64,000 bases of DNA, taken from positions 1 through 64,000 of the forward strand of contig CAZZNE010000001.1 of assembly GCA_964655525.1 (NCBI GenBank), given 5' to 3'. Positions 31,712-40,046 of this stretch are shown in pieces. The DNA comes from DLAJ01 sp964655525 (lineage in GTDB: Bacteria > Bacillota > Clostridia > Lachnospirales > Lachnospiraceae). The position numbers and the translations under genes were made by a program. The notes under the pieces were generated by a model. The model ran no database searches. It was not told the origin of the DNA and saw only the letters and a program-made list of their open reading frames with translations. Positions within the stretch are counted from its first letter, which is position 1. Every line of letters begins with the position of its first letter.

Positions 31712-32428
31712 ATGAAGATCAAGGAGGCTCTGCGAGGCGCTTTTACACCGCCCGGGCCGCGAAACAAGGACGGGTTTATCGGTTCGATACGCTATCCTAA
31801 GCTGTCCTATTCGGAATTTATTTTGTCGCAGATATGCTATATCCGCAAGAGAGTATGGCTTTTTTCGGCGGCAGTGCTGTTGATCGTGATCAGCGCGGTG
31901 TACATGATTCCGCAAAACGAAAGGTATCTCGTGTGGATCATATCGACACTTATCCCGTTTTTGGCATTGATGACGGCAATGGAGATTTCGCGCTCTGATA
32001 TTTTCGGAATGTCGGAGATGGAGGCAGGGTGCAGATATTCCCTGCCGCAGCTTGTCGGCGCGCGAATGATCATTCTGGGTGTATACAATTTGGCGGTCAT
32101 ATCAGCGATAGCAGTCATTCTTGGATTTTTCTCGTCGCTCGGCATGATGAAAGCCGCTTTGTATATTTTAACTCCTTATCTCACAGTCAACGGAATTGCT
32201 CTTGTTGTTTTGGATAAGGCCGCAGGCTTGGAGTGCGTATACTTAAACGTTGCGGCAACGGTCGGCGTCAGCTTGACGGGCATATTTATACTAGGCGGAA
32301 TTGCTTTTGATACGCGTTTTGTAAACACCTTATACACCGTGCTGTGTGTAGGCGGTGCGATCGTGATCGCGATTCAAGGCAGGAAAATAATGAATGGAGG
32401 GGATGATTGTTATGGAATTAATCATTGA
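31712..32428 (+). CDS. Membrane protein, possible anti-sigma or exporter component
   Basis: 238 residues. A cytosolic N-terminus of about 50 residues (ALRGAFTPPGPRNKDGFIGS) precedes about six hydrophobic segments (KRVWLFSAAVLLIVISAVYM onward). No zinc-finger anti-sigma motif is seen. It starts one base after the sigma-factor stop codon and overlaps the ABC ATPase gene by 17 bases, which implies translational coupling. Possible roles are a sigma regulator or an accessory subunit of the exporter; neither is proved. Confidence 0.6.
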   Translation: MKIKEALRGAFTPPGPRNKDGFIGSIRYPKLSYSEFILSQICYIRKRVWLFSAAVLLIVISAVYMIPQNERYLVWIISTLIPFLALMTAMEISRSDIFGMSEMEAGCRYSLPQLVGARMIILGVYNLAVISAIAVILGFFSSLGMMKAALYILTPYLTVNGIALVVLDKAAGLECVYLNVAATVGVSLTGIFILGGIAFDTRFVNTLYTVLCVGGAIVIAIQGRKIMNGGDDCYGINH

Positions 32429-33290
32429 TCGCGTGACAAAAAATTACGGCAGCAAAATTGCCTGTGACAGAATATCGACTACGCTTCACAACGGTGTATA
32501 CGGACTGCTGGGCGCGAACGGAGCGGGAAAAACAACGTTAATGAGAATGCTGTGCGGATTATCTAAGCCTGCATCGGGGAATATCTCATACAATGGGATT
32601 GACGTTTCACAGGGGGAATACCGCGATGTTCTCGGATATCTCCCGCAAAATTTCGGATACTATCCTGAATTTACCGCGCAGGATTTTATGATGTATCTTT
32701 CCGCGTTAAAGGGCATTCCGAAAAGCAGGGCGAAAGCAAAGACCGCCGAGCTGCTGGAGATGGTTTCGCTTAAAAATGAGGCTCGGAAGAAAATAAAAAC
32801 ATTTTCGGGCGGTATGAAGCAGCGGCTCGGTATCGCACAGGCAATGCTGAACGATCCGCAAATACTGATACTCGACGAGCCGACCGCGGGACTTGACCCG
32901 AAAGAGCGAGTGAAATTCCGCAATATGATTTCCCGAATGGGCGCGGACAGGATCATACTTTTATCGACGCATATCGTGTCTGATATCGAGCATATCGCCA
33001 ACACGATCCTTGTGATGAAAAGCGGTCAGCTTATCCACGAAGGATCGCTTGATGAAATTATTTCGGTCATAGGCGGCAAGGTCTGGGAGTGTATTGTCCC
33101 CTCAAAGACTGCCGATGAGCTGAGTTTGAAATATCCGATCATCAATACAAGAAATGAGAACGGCGATGTATTTCTTCGCCTTGTCAGTGATGAAAAGCCC
33201 TGCGGGAACGCTGAAAATGCGCAGGCGACTTTAGAGGATCTGTATCTGTATTATTTTAATGAGGAAACGACGGAGGGATACGCGATATGA
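32412..33290 (+). CDS. ABC transporter ATP-binding protein
   Basis: About 292 residues. Walker A GANGAGKTT near residue 37, signature FSGGMKQRLGIAQAML, Walker B LILDEPTAGLDP and switch His in LSTHIVSD are intact. The C-terminal extension of about 80 residues fits ABC-2 type exporters (CcmA-like). GGAGGGG precedes the ATG, which lies inside the end of the preceding gene. It works with the permease that overlaps its stop by 4 bases. Confidence 0.9.
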   Translation: MELIIDRVTKNYGSKIACDRISTTLHNGVYGLLGANGAGKTTLMRMLCGLSKPASGNISYNGIDVSQGEYRDVLGYLPQNFGYYPEFTAQDFMMYLSALKGIPKSRAKAKTAELLEMVSLKNEARKKIKTFSGGMKQRLGIAQAMLNDPQILILDEPTAGLDPKERVKFRNMISRMGADRIILLSTHIVSDIEHIANTILVMKSGQLIHEGSLDEIISVIGGKVWECIVPSKTADELSLKYPIINTRNENGDVFLRLVSDEKPCGNAENAQATLEDLYLYYFNEETTEGYAI

Positions 33291-34510
33291 GTCTGTTTTT
33301 TGAATTGGTAAGGTTTGAACTGAAGAAAATCCTAAGCAGGAAACGCACCGTGATCGTGCTTGCGCTTGTAATGATCGTCGGAGCACTCAGCGTTTTCGGT
33401 GTTCTTATAGGGGCATATTACTACTCGGACGAGTACGGTGCGGAGGTCGCTGTTTCAAGATATGAGGAGGAAATGACAGAGCGTCAGAACGGCGAGGCGC
33501 TTTCGGGCAGAATCATAGACGCCGATCTGATCATGGAGGCGGTTGAGGCTTACAAAAATGTACCGTCTGAAAGCGGAAATTACACCGGCACATCGGAATA
33601 TCGGGATCATGCGATGAAATACAGTGAAATTTATGGTATCGTACGCACGACATTTCATCTAAGCAGCGTCGGGGAATTTCAGAACCTGACCCGCGAGCAG
33701 GCGGAGCAGTTTGACGCTGTGCGCCGCCAAAATATGGAGCGGGAAATGATGAACGGTGCGGGAAGTGAAAATGTACGCAGATATCGGCAAAAGTGTCTGG
33801 ACAATTCTCCCGCGGTCTTGACCTATGAGTATTGGGGCGGGTATTACAGGTTTGTTACGATCATGTTTACAACTGCGATCATGGCGGGGGCGGCGATCGC
33901 AGTAATGATCTCGGGAATTTTTTCTGATGAGTACACAAGCGGCGCCGACAGTCTTATCCTTTCATCAAAGCATGGCAGGGGGCTTGTGATCGGCGCGAAA
34001 TTGTTTACTGCGTTTTCGCTCTCGGCGGCGTTGATTGTTTTTTTATCGGCAATAAGCCTGATCGAGTCGTTTATTGTCTGGGGCGCGAACGGAGCAAACG
34101 GGTCGCTGGAATTGGTGTATGGTGTTTTTCCGTACCCGATCACAATCGGGCAGGCCGCACTGTTTTATTTTATAAGTATGCTTGCGGGCTGCGTCATGTT
34201 TGCGGCGATCACCGCACTTTTTTCTTCAAAGCTGAAGCTGCCGTTCAATACTATTGTGATCATGATCGCGCTGCTGATCATTCCTTTATTTATCAGCGTT
34301 CCCGTCGGAGCGCCTGTCTGGGTATCCTGCCTGATAAATCTCCTGCCCATAGGGATGTTCACTTTCTGGCACGTGATGCTTGAATTTCAATATGAAATAT
34401 TCGGGCTGGTAATTCCGCCGTATATTTTTCTGCCGATATTTGCATTGATCGTTACATGCATTTGCACGTATTTTGCCGGTCGCGGTTTTAAGAGGCATCA
34501 GATAAGCTGA
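33287..34510 (+). CDS. ABC-2 type transporter permease
   Basis: 407 residues. A first membrane segment (VIVLALVMIVGALSVFGVLI) is followed by a large extracytoplasmic region to about residue 185, then five or more membrane segments toward the C-terminus. This is the typical ABC-2 permease with a long first loop. Exported substrate unknown; a peptide or lipid is usual for the type. The ATG overlaps the ATPase stop. The operon probably ends here. Confidence 0.85.
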   Translation: MSLFFELVRFELKKILSRKRTVIVLALVMIVGALSVFGVLIGAYYYSDEYGAEVAVSRYEEEMTERQNGEALSGRIIDADLIMEAVEAYKNVPSESGNYTGTSEYRDHAMKYSEIYGIVRTTFHLSSVGEFQNLTREQAEQFDAVRRQNMEREMMNGAGSENVRRYRQKCLDNSPAVLTYEYWGGYYRFVTIMFTTAIMAGAAIAVMISGIFSDEYTSGADSLILSSKHGRGLVIGAKLFTAFSLSAALIVFLSAISLIESFIVWGANGANGSLELVYGVFPYPITIGQAALFYFISMLAGCVMFAAITALFSSKLKLPFNTIVIMIALLIIPLFISVPVGAPVWVSCLINLLPIGMFTFWHVMLEFQYEIFGLVIPPYIFLPIFALIVTCICTYFAGRGFKRHQIS

Positions 34511-34519
34511 TCAACCTAT

Positions 34520-34599
34520 TTAAGAATTAGTTAAGAAACGGACAGGAAATAGGTTAAGACTTTGGAAGAGAATGCTGTTACAATGAGACCAGGGTTAAG
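34520..34599 (+). promoter_or_regulatory. TTAAG direct repeats and activated promoter
   Basis: TTAAG occurs at 34520, 34531, 34554 and 34595. The first two are spaced 11 bases apart, one helical turn, as for OmpR-family regulators. A TACAAT -10 lies at 34579-34584 without a good -35; the third TTAAG overlaps the -35 zone. This fits a promoter that needs an activator, possibly the response regulator encoded 5 kb upstream. That link is inferred. Confidence 0.5.
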
Positions 34600-34602
34600 T
34601 AA

Positions 34603-34655
34603 AAATTTGTGCTAACGCCCCAATATGCGGGTTATTGGCAGCATGGAGGATTCAT
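34603..34655 (+). repeat. Intercistronic element, copy 4 (right part)
   Basis: AATTTGTGCTAACGCCCCAA and TTGGCAGCATGGAGGATTCAT correspond to the middle and right end of the intercistronic element. The left AAA-loop hairpin is absent. The GGAGG again serves as ribosome binding site for the next start codon. Unlike the other copies it lies in a promoter region, not at a gene-gene junction. Confidence 0.8.
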
Positions 34656-35411
34656 ATGAGCAGCATTTTAACAGCAAAAGATTTATGCAAGACCTTTTCC
34701 AATGAGAGCGTGCAGCAGCACGTATTGAAAAACTTAAATCTCTCTGTGGAGAAAGGAGATTTTACCGTCATCATGGGAAATTCCGGTTCGGGAAAGAGCA
34801 CACTGCTTTACGCGCTTTCGGGAATGGACCGACCGACGCTTGGGAGCATTTCCTATCAAGGGGAAGAAATATCCCATCTCAGCAACGATGCCCTTGCCGT
34901 GTTCCGGCGCAGGCATTGCGGCTTTGTGTTCCAGCAGAATTATCTGAATGATACGATGAGCGTACTTGACAATATTATTGTGTGCGGGCTGTTGGTCGGA
35001 AAAAATCGTCACGCGGTCGCGGAGCGCGCAAAGGAGCTGTTAAAGCAGGTTGGCGTGCAGGAGCAGTCGTTCCGCAAATTTCCGACGCAGCTTTCGGGAG
35101 GCGAGCAGCAGCGTGTTGCGGTCGTCCGCGGTATGATCAACGAGCCGGAGATCTTGTTCGCCGACGAGCCGACGGGCGCACTCAATTCGCAGAATGCCGA
35201 GCATGTACTGAATCTTTTTACGGAATTGCACCGCAAGGGACAGAGTATTGTGATGGTGACGCACGATATGAAGTCGGCGAGGCGCGGAAACCGTGTTCTT
35301 TACTTAAAGGACGGCGTCATCACGGGGGAACTGAATCTCGGCGCATACGAGAGCGGGGACGAGAAGCGGCACGCCGCATTGCGCGGGTTTTTGCAGGAAA
35401 TGGGGTGGTAG
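34656..35411 (+). CDS. ABC transporter ATP-binding protein (MacB/LolD type)
   Basis: About 251 residues. Walker A GNSGSGKST near residue 41, Q-loop FVFQQNYLN, signature LSGGEQQRVAVVRGM, Walker B ILFADEPTGALNSQ and switch His in VTHDMKS. The DEPTGALNS sequence is typical of MacB/BceA-like ATPases, which power mechanotransmission rather than ordinary transport. It pairs with the large FtsX-type permease two bases downstream. The repeat element gives the ribosome binding site; the in-frame extension upstream reads AAWRIH and is repeat-derived. Confidence 0.9.
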   Translation: MSSILTAKDLCKTFSNESVQQHVLKNLNLSVEKGDFTVIMGNSGSGKSTLLYALSGMDRPTLGSISYQGEEISHLSNDALAVFRRRHCGFVFQQNYLNDTMSVLDNIIVCGLLVGKNRHAVAERAKELLKQVGVQEQSFRKFPTQLSGGEQQRVAVVRGMINEPEILFADEPTGALNSQNAEHVLNLFTELHRKGQSIVMVTHDMKSARRGNRVLYLKDGVITGELNLGAYESGDEKRHAALRGFLQEMGW

Positions 35412-35413
35412 AC

Positions 35414-37777
35414 ATGGAGGCGTTGTGGTTTATCATTTGGAATAATATGAAAAAGAAAAAAAGAGACGTCGTGGTGTTGTTTTTTCTGATCGCGCTTGCT
35501 GCGTTGTTTCTCTATGTAAGTATATCCGTATTCGCGGGCTTGAACGGCATGCTGGATGCGGCTTATGAGCGCGCGCATACGGCGGATATGATCTATATTA
35601 CAAATCAGGGGGTCGACCGGATACCGGATATTTTTAAGTCACGGGAGGAGGTCGTGGAATACGAGGCGTCCGAATGTCTGTATTTTGTCAGTGCTGATTA
35701 TCGGAAAGAAAAAGAGGAAGAGTCGCAGCAGAGCAGCGCGTTCTTCTTCGGCAGGATCGAGGAGGAGCGCACGATCTGTACACTGGCGGGCTGCGAGCAT
35801 GTGACCGCGCGAGAGGACAGCATCCTGCTCCCCTATTATCTGAAAGCGGCCGGCGGTTATGCGGTGGGTGACCCGTTTTATCTTTTGATCGGGGAGACAG
35901 AGTGGGAATTTCATGTGGCGGGCTTTGTGGAGGATCCGCTGTTTGCCACGCCGATGAATGTGACGGTGTTCAGTTGCTATATCAGCAGTGCGCGGTTTAA
36001 GGAGATGCAAAAAGAAAACGACGCGGTGCGTGAGGGCCAGGGCAGCATATGCTATAAAGTCCGCCTGCGGGCAGGAGAGGACAGTATTGCCTTTGAACAT
36101 AAAATGTCACAGATTCTGGTGACGGAAATACCGGAACTCGGAAATTCGATGAATCTGGGCATGAACTGGACGACAATGAGGGGCGGTGTGGCGATGCTGT
36201 CAAAAATCAGCATGGGTGTCATGCTTGTCTTTTCCCTGCTGCTCATTGCGGTCGCACTCATCATTGTTCGTTTCAGTGTCTATAATTTTTTGGAAATGAA
36301 CCGCAAAAACACGGGAATTTTACAGGCAGCAGGTTATACGACAAGGCAGCTTCAGAACGCGGTCATGCTGGAAATGGCGTTCCTTGCTTTTGGGGCATCC
36401 GTAACGGGCATTCTGTTTGGTACCTTAGGGAGCGGTCTGATCGGCAGCATCCAGGGGATGATGCTCGGTCTTGGCTGGAATCAGAAATTCCATACCGGGG
36501 CGGCGCTTGTGACAATCGCAGCGCTGATGATCATTGTCTCCGGCGTGGCGGGGATTTGCGGACGTGCTTATCGGAAGACGCCGGTTTTGGATGCGCTGCG
36601 GGGCGGGATTTCGACACATAATTTTAAGCGCAATCCGTTTCCTTTTGAAAAGAGCAGACTGCCGGAAGCGTTTGTGCTTGCGGGCAAACATCTCTTTGGT
36701 GAAAAGGGAAAGACCTTATCGGTACTCTGTATTGTGACACTGCTTTCTTTTTCTGTGTGCATGGGCTTTGGCCTGTATGAAAATTTTGCGGTCCGCACGG
36801 ACACGCTGCTCAAGATCGTCGGTTTGGAGGCGGGAGATATTTTGGTTACGGGAGACGGAGTGGAACAGGCGGGCGAAGAGCTTGCACAGTGGGACGGTAT
36901 CGAGAGTGTGCTGTATTACGGTAATATATCCGTTCACATCGAAAGTGCGGACGCCGAGACGGAAGTGACCTGCGATTACTGGAGAGATCCCGAGGCGCTG
37001 CATAGTGAGATGCTCGTGCAGGGCCGTCTGCCGAAATATGAGAATGAAATCGTGCTGACAACAAGTATTGCAAAGCGGCTTCATGTGAAGCCGGGCGATA
37101 CCGTTTATGTTACAGGGGGCGGAGAGCGGCTTTCCTATGTAGTCAGCGGTATCGATCAAAAAATGAATAACATGGGCCTAAAAGCGATGATGTGCGAGGC
37201 AGGCGCAAAGCGCCTGAGCGATGCGGTCGAATCTGTGCAGGTTTACTGCTATCTGGAGGAAGGGGTAACCGTTGCGGAGATGTCCGAACGGATCCTTGCG
37301 TATTTTCCGGAACTGACGGTCACGGATTCCGCAAAGCAGGTTACGAACATGATGAAAATGGTCGTGTTTGTCATGGCGGCGATCTGTTTCGTATTTGTGC
37401 TGATCACGCTGTTTGTAGTAGTGCTCGTGGAAGTACTGCTCATCAAGTCAAAGCTGATCAAGGAGCGTAGGAATTTCGGCATTTGGAAAGCGCTTGGATT
37501 TACAACGGCGCAGCTGATCGCGCAGACCATGCTCATGAATGTGCCGGTCATTGCAGTAGGCGCCGTTTTGGGGGCGGTATGCAGCAGTTTTCTGTTTAGC
37601 CCGGTTGTTGTCGTTGCGATGTCGTTCTGCGGTATCAAACAAGTGGATATGTCAGTTCCGCCCATATGGATGCTCATTTCGATAGCGGGCATCGTGCTTG
37701 TCGCGTTTGCCGCTTCCTTTCTTTCTTCCGTCAGGATTCGGAAAATCGAGCCGGTGGTCATGCTCATGGAGGAGTAA
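35414..37777 (+). CDS. FtsX-type ABC transporter permease, two-domain
   Basis: 787 residues. An N-terminal membrane segment (VVVLFFLIALAALFLYVSIS) is followed by an extracytoplasmic region. Three membrane helices come near 260-390, and a second set follows: one helix near 440, another extracytoplasmic region and three helices at the C-terminus (VFVMAAICFVFVLITLFVVV and others). This tandem FtsX arrangement matches permeases exporting or removing antimicrobial peptides. The frame stays open far upstream inside the ATPase gene; the ATG just after the ATPase stop is the plausible start. Confidence 0.85.
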   Translation: MEALWFIIWNNMKKKKRDVVVLFFLIALAALFLYVSISVFAGLNGMLDAAYERAHTADMIYITNQGVDRIPDIFKSREEVVEYEASECLYFVSADYRKEKEEESQQSSAFFFGRIEEERTICTLAGCEHVTAREDSILLPYYLKAAGGYAVGDPFYLLIGETEWEFHVAGFVEDPLFATPMNVTVFSCYISSARFKEMQKENDAVREGQGSICYKVRLRAGEDSIAFEHKMSQILVTEIPELGNSMNLGMNWTTMRGGVAMLSKISMGVMLVFSLLLIAVALIIVRFSVYNFLEMNRKNTGILQAAGYTTRQLQNAVMLEMAFLAFGASVTGILFGTLGSGLIGSIQGMMLGLGWNQKFHTGAALVTIAALMIIVSGVAGICGRAYRKTPVLDALRGGISTHNFKRNPFPFEKSRLPEAFVLAGKHLFGEKGKTLSVLCIVTLLSFSVCMGFGLYENFAVRTDTLLKIVGLEAGDILVTGDGVEQAGEELAQWDGIESVLYYGNISVHIESADAETEVTCDYWRDPEALHSEMLVQGRLPKYENEIVLTTSIAKRLHVKPGDTVYVTGGGERLSYVVSGIDQKMNNMGLKAMMCEAGAKRLSDAVESVQVYCYLEEGVTVAEMSERILAYFPELTVTDSAKQVTNMMKMVVFVMAAICFVFVLITLFVVVLVEVLLIKSKLIKERRNFGIWKALGFTTAQLIAQTMLMNVPVIAVGAVLGAVCSSFLFSPVVVVAMSFCGIKQVDMSVPPIWMLISIAGIVLVAFAASFLSSVRIRKIEPVVMLMEE

Positions 37778-37778
37778 A

Positions 37779-37883
37779 AAAGAACGCACAGCGTTCTTTC
37801 GAAGAATTTGCATTCGCAAATTCTTCGTGTATCTGAGAGATTTCCCATGCATTAAAAAAGAACGCACAGCGTTCTTTTTTTTT
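37779..37883. repeat. Hairpin triplet including intrinsic terminator
   Basis: AAAGAACGC/GCGTTCTTT with loop ACA (37779-37799) is followed by GAAGAATTTGC/GCAAATTCTTC with a 4-base loop. The AAAGAACGC hairpin then repeats with a nine-T run (37854-37883). The last hairpin should terminate the exporter operon. The same stem occurs beside the bactofilin gene at 18449. Confidence 0.85.
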
Positions 37884-37902
37884 GCATTTTGCCCAAATGC
37901 GC

Positions 37903-37931
37903 TTGACGCATAGAGAAAGTTTTTATATAAT
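37903..37931 (+). promoter_or_regulatory. Strong promoter upstream of the Rpn gene
   Basis: TTGACG and TATAAT are separated by 17 bases, among the best consensus matches in the window. It lies about 225 bases before the Rpn start codon. The long leader between them (37932-38152) holds no gene that I can support. Confidence 0.75.
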
Positions 37932-38152
37932 CAGCACAAAGCATATATTCTTTGATGGATTACGTTTCGATACAGCAGGTAATATTCGAAGAGATGATCC
38001 GTGTCAGGCGGCATTCTGCCGCTTCTTAAATCTTATCTTTTTCAATGTAATCTATGCTTTACCCACAAAACAAATCGAAAAGCATAGTGTATGAAAAAAG
38101 AAAAGAGATAGACAGACTCCTGTTTTCGTGCACTATGGGAACAGGAGGAAAA

Positions 38153-39167
38153 ATGAGACAATTGGAAGAATTAAATCTGGTGGATAACTTTCTGGTGAAC
38201 AGCCTGACAAGTCATCAGGTCTACGGAGAACCCGCGGCGCGATGCATCTTGGAATGCATTTTGGGCAGAAAGCTCGGAAAGCTTCAGGAAATGCTGATAA
38301 ATCAGCATTTCCTTAGAACCTCCGGTGGATGCGCACGGATTTGCATTGGAATTTTGCCGCTTCGCAGCGCAAATCCGGCGCGGGAAACGCTGTAATCAGC
38401 GTTTCCCTAAATTAATTCCGCAACACTTCATGCAGGGAGAGGATACGGACAAACACGGCATCCGAATGGATGTATACCTAGATGAAGAAGACGGGGAACT
38501 CTTTGATATGGAGCCGGACAATAACGATGGAAAAGGTGATGTTGCTGCCTTGCCGAAAAGAGCGCGGTTTTATCATGCGAAGCTGGACGCCGGAAGCTTG
38601 AAAGTGGGAGAGAGATATCGTGCCCTTCGGAATGTCGTTGTGATCTTTATCACGACCTATGATCCGTTTTCTCTTGACCGAATGGTCTATACGGTCAAGA
38701 ACGGCTGTATAGAGGTTCCGGAGTTACCGTATGAGGACGGAGCGAGAACGATTTTTCTTTATACGCAGGGAACGAAGGGGAATCCGCCGGAGAGTTTACG
38801 GGAACTTCTGCATTACATGGAATATTCGTCAAAAGAGAATGCAAAGACAGAGAACTTACAAAGACTGCATGAGATGGTAACGGCAGTGAAACGTGACGGA
38901 AAGGTAGGGCTTGCCTATATGAAAAGCTTTGAGATTGAGGAGCGGATACGGGAAGAAGCGATTGCGGAAGGAATGGAGAAGGGGATAGAAAAAGGTGTGA
39001 TGCAAGGGAAAATAAATGATATTTTGGACCTGCTTAACGATTTAGGCGAGATACCGCCTGCATTGAAGGAGCGGATCACATCGCAGAGGGATGGAGAAAC
39101 GCTCCGTACATGGCTGAAGCTGGCGGCAAAAGCGGAAAGCATTGCGGAGTTTACAAAACAAATTTGA
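38153..39167 (+). pseudogene. Rpn family PD-(D/E)XK nuclease gene, interrupted
   Basis: The N-terminal piece (MRQLEELNLVDNFLVNSLTS, then GEPAARCILECILGRKLGKL) and the C-terminal piece (GEDTDKHGIRMDVYLDEEDG onward, ending SIAEFTKQI) are parts of one Rpn/PD-(D/E)XK transposase-like protein. The DIR/DVY core with its catalytic acidic residues is retained. A 124-base element separates them and shifts the frame by one, with an in-frame TAA. The C-terminal part keeps the TTYDPF and GMEKGIEKG-type motifs. Rpn proteins are DNA endonucleases linked to recombination and phage defence. Confidence 0.8.
38288..38411 (+). repeat. Palindrome-ended insertion in the Rpn gene
   Basis: About 124 bases are inserted into the coding sequence. 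The left end is GGAAATGCTGA/TCAGCATTTCC with loop TAAA, the right end GGGAAACGCTG/CAGCGTTTCCC with loop TAAT. The centre contains GGATTTGC and GCGCAAATCC as a further stem. Each end is itself a hairpin and the two ends resemble each other, as in REP-type bipartite elements. No transposase is encoded. Ends are inferred from restoring the reading frame and may be off by a few bases. Confidence 0.75.
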
Positions 39168-39214
39168 AACGATATCAGGATCATACATTCTGGAATCTGA
39201 AGGAGATTCTTCGA

Positions 39215-39246
39215 AAGATTGGCGCATCCGCGCCAATCTTTTTTTC
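39215..39246 (+). terminator. Intrinsic terminator after the Rpn gene
   Basis: AAGATTGGCGC and GCGCCAATCTT pair perfectly over an 11-bp stem with a 4-base loop, followed by an eight-T run. Confidence 0.9.
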
Positions 39247-39444
39247 ATAGGTAATTTTTCAATCTCCATTAATGCACTTTCGCAAAATTTCAGGATTTTG
39301 ATCCGATAACATCCAAATGAAAAGGGAGTGCATGTCTGCGGACTTGCGCGCAGACATCTTTTTTGGTAAACTAAGGAGGTGCTGATTCAATCAGCGCGGC
39401 TTTTGATAGAAAACGAAAATAGAAGAGCAAAGAGCGGCGGATGA
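39247..39444 (+). other. Intergenic stretch with small ORF and hairpin
   Basis: It holds the hairpin ATGTCTGCG/CGCAGACAT followed by a T-run (39332-39363), which should act as a terminator. A 22-codon frame starting MKRECMSADLRADIFFGK spans that hairpin (39317-39385), without a convincing ribosome binding site. A strong AAGGAGGTG at 39373 is not followed by an ATG, GTG or TTG at normal distance. No longer gene is supported. Confidence 0.45.
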
Positions 39445-40017
39445 ATGGGTGATGCGATGGAATGGGGCGGAAAAGACGGCAGGAATCAGGCGTTTGGGCA
39501 GGCGTTATCCGATTTTACATTTGACGTGGCGTGCGGAGGCGCGATCCGTCATCTTGCGCATCTCGGCTATACGGCGAAAGAAATTCATGAGCGGTTAAGC
39601 TTTCCGGTATCCTATGAGCGTGTGCGGCAGGCATACACGAAATATCTGCTCGATACGGGCATTCTTCTTCGGGAGAAGCCGGATGCGCATCAGGAGAGCC
39701 AGACGTATACCTACGTGCAGGAAGAAGGCAAATACGGAAAAAAGAGCTTCCGCCGTGTGAAAAAAGAGCCGGAGCCCAAGGAAAATGAGGAGCGCATCTA
39801 TGTCGCGTGTGATTTTGGCAGGATGCAGCCGGAAAACGATCTTGCGGCGCTTGGCTTAAGTCCGAAACAGCGGGAATATATAGAGGGCATCTGTTGGGAA
39901 AAGCGGACCATGTACCACCTTAAAAATGAGAGAATGCGCGGAATCGCAGAAGCGCTTTCGATGCGGGACAGCGCCGGAAATGCGGCGGATTGTGTATCGG
40001 AACGGGATCGCATATGA
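39445..40017 (+). CDS. Hypothetical protein with possible winged-helix part
   Basis: 190 residues. Near residues 30-65 the segment AIRHLAHLGYTAKEIHERLS, then FPVSYERVRQAYTKYLLDTG, looks like a helix-turn-helix with helical support. The middle is charged (KKSFRRVKKEPEPKENEER), and the C-terminus (LGLSPKQREYIEGICWEKRT) is helical. No known family was recognised. The start has a weak GGCGG ribosome binding site; an ATG 12 bases on is an alternative. It precedes the channel gene by 29 bases and may share its operon. Confidence 0.6.
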   Translation: MGDAMEWGGKDGRNQAFGQALSDFTFDVACGGAIRHLAHLGYTAKEIHERLSFPVSYERVRQAYTKYLLDTGILLREKPDAHQESQTYTYVQEEGKYGKKSFRRVKKEPEPKENEERIYVACDFGRMQPENDLAALGLSPKQREYIEGICWEKRTMYHLKNERMRGIAEALSMRDSAGNAADCVSERDRI

Positions 40018-40046
40018 CAGCGGTAGAATAAGCCATCGGAGGAATT

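Noticed and set aside
34982..35413. An open frame continues upstream of the FtsX-type permease for 144 codons.
   Set aside because: It runs within the ATPase gene in another frame, has basic low-complexity composition (repeated Arg, Gly, Ala) and no family resemblance. The ATG just after the ATPase stop is the normal start.
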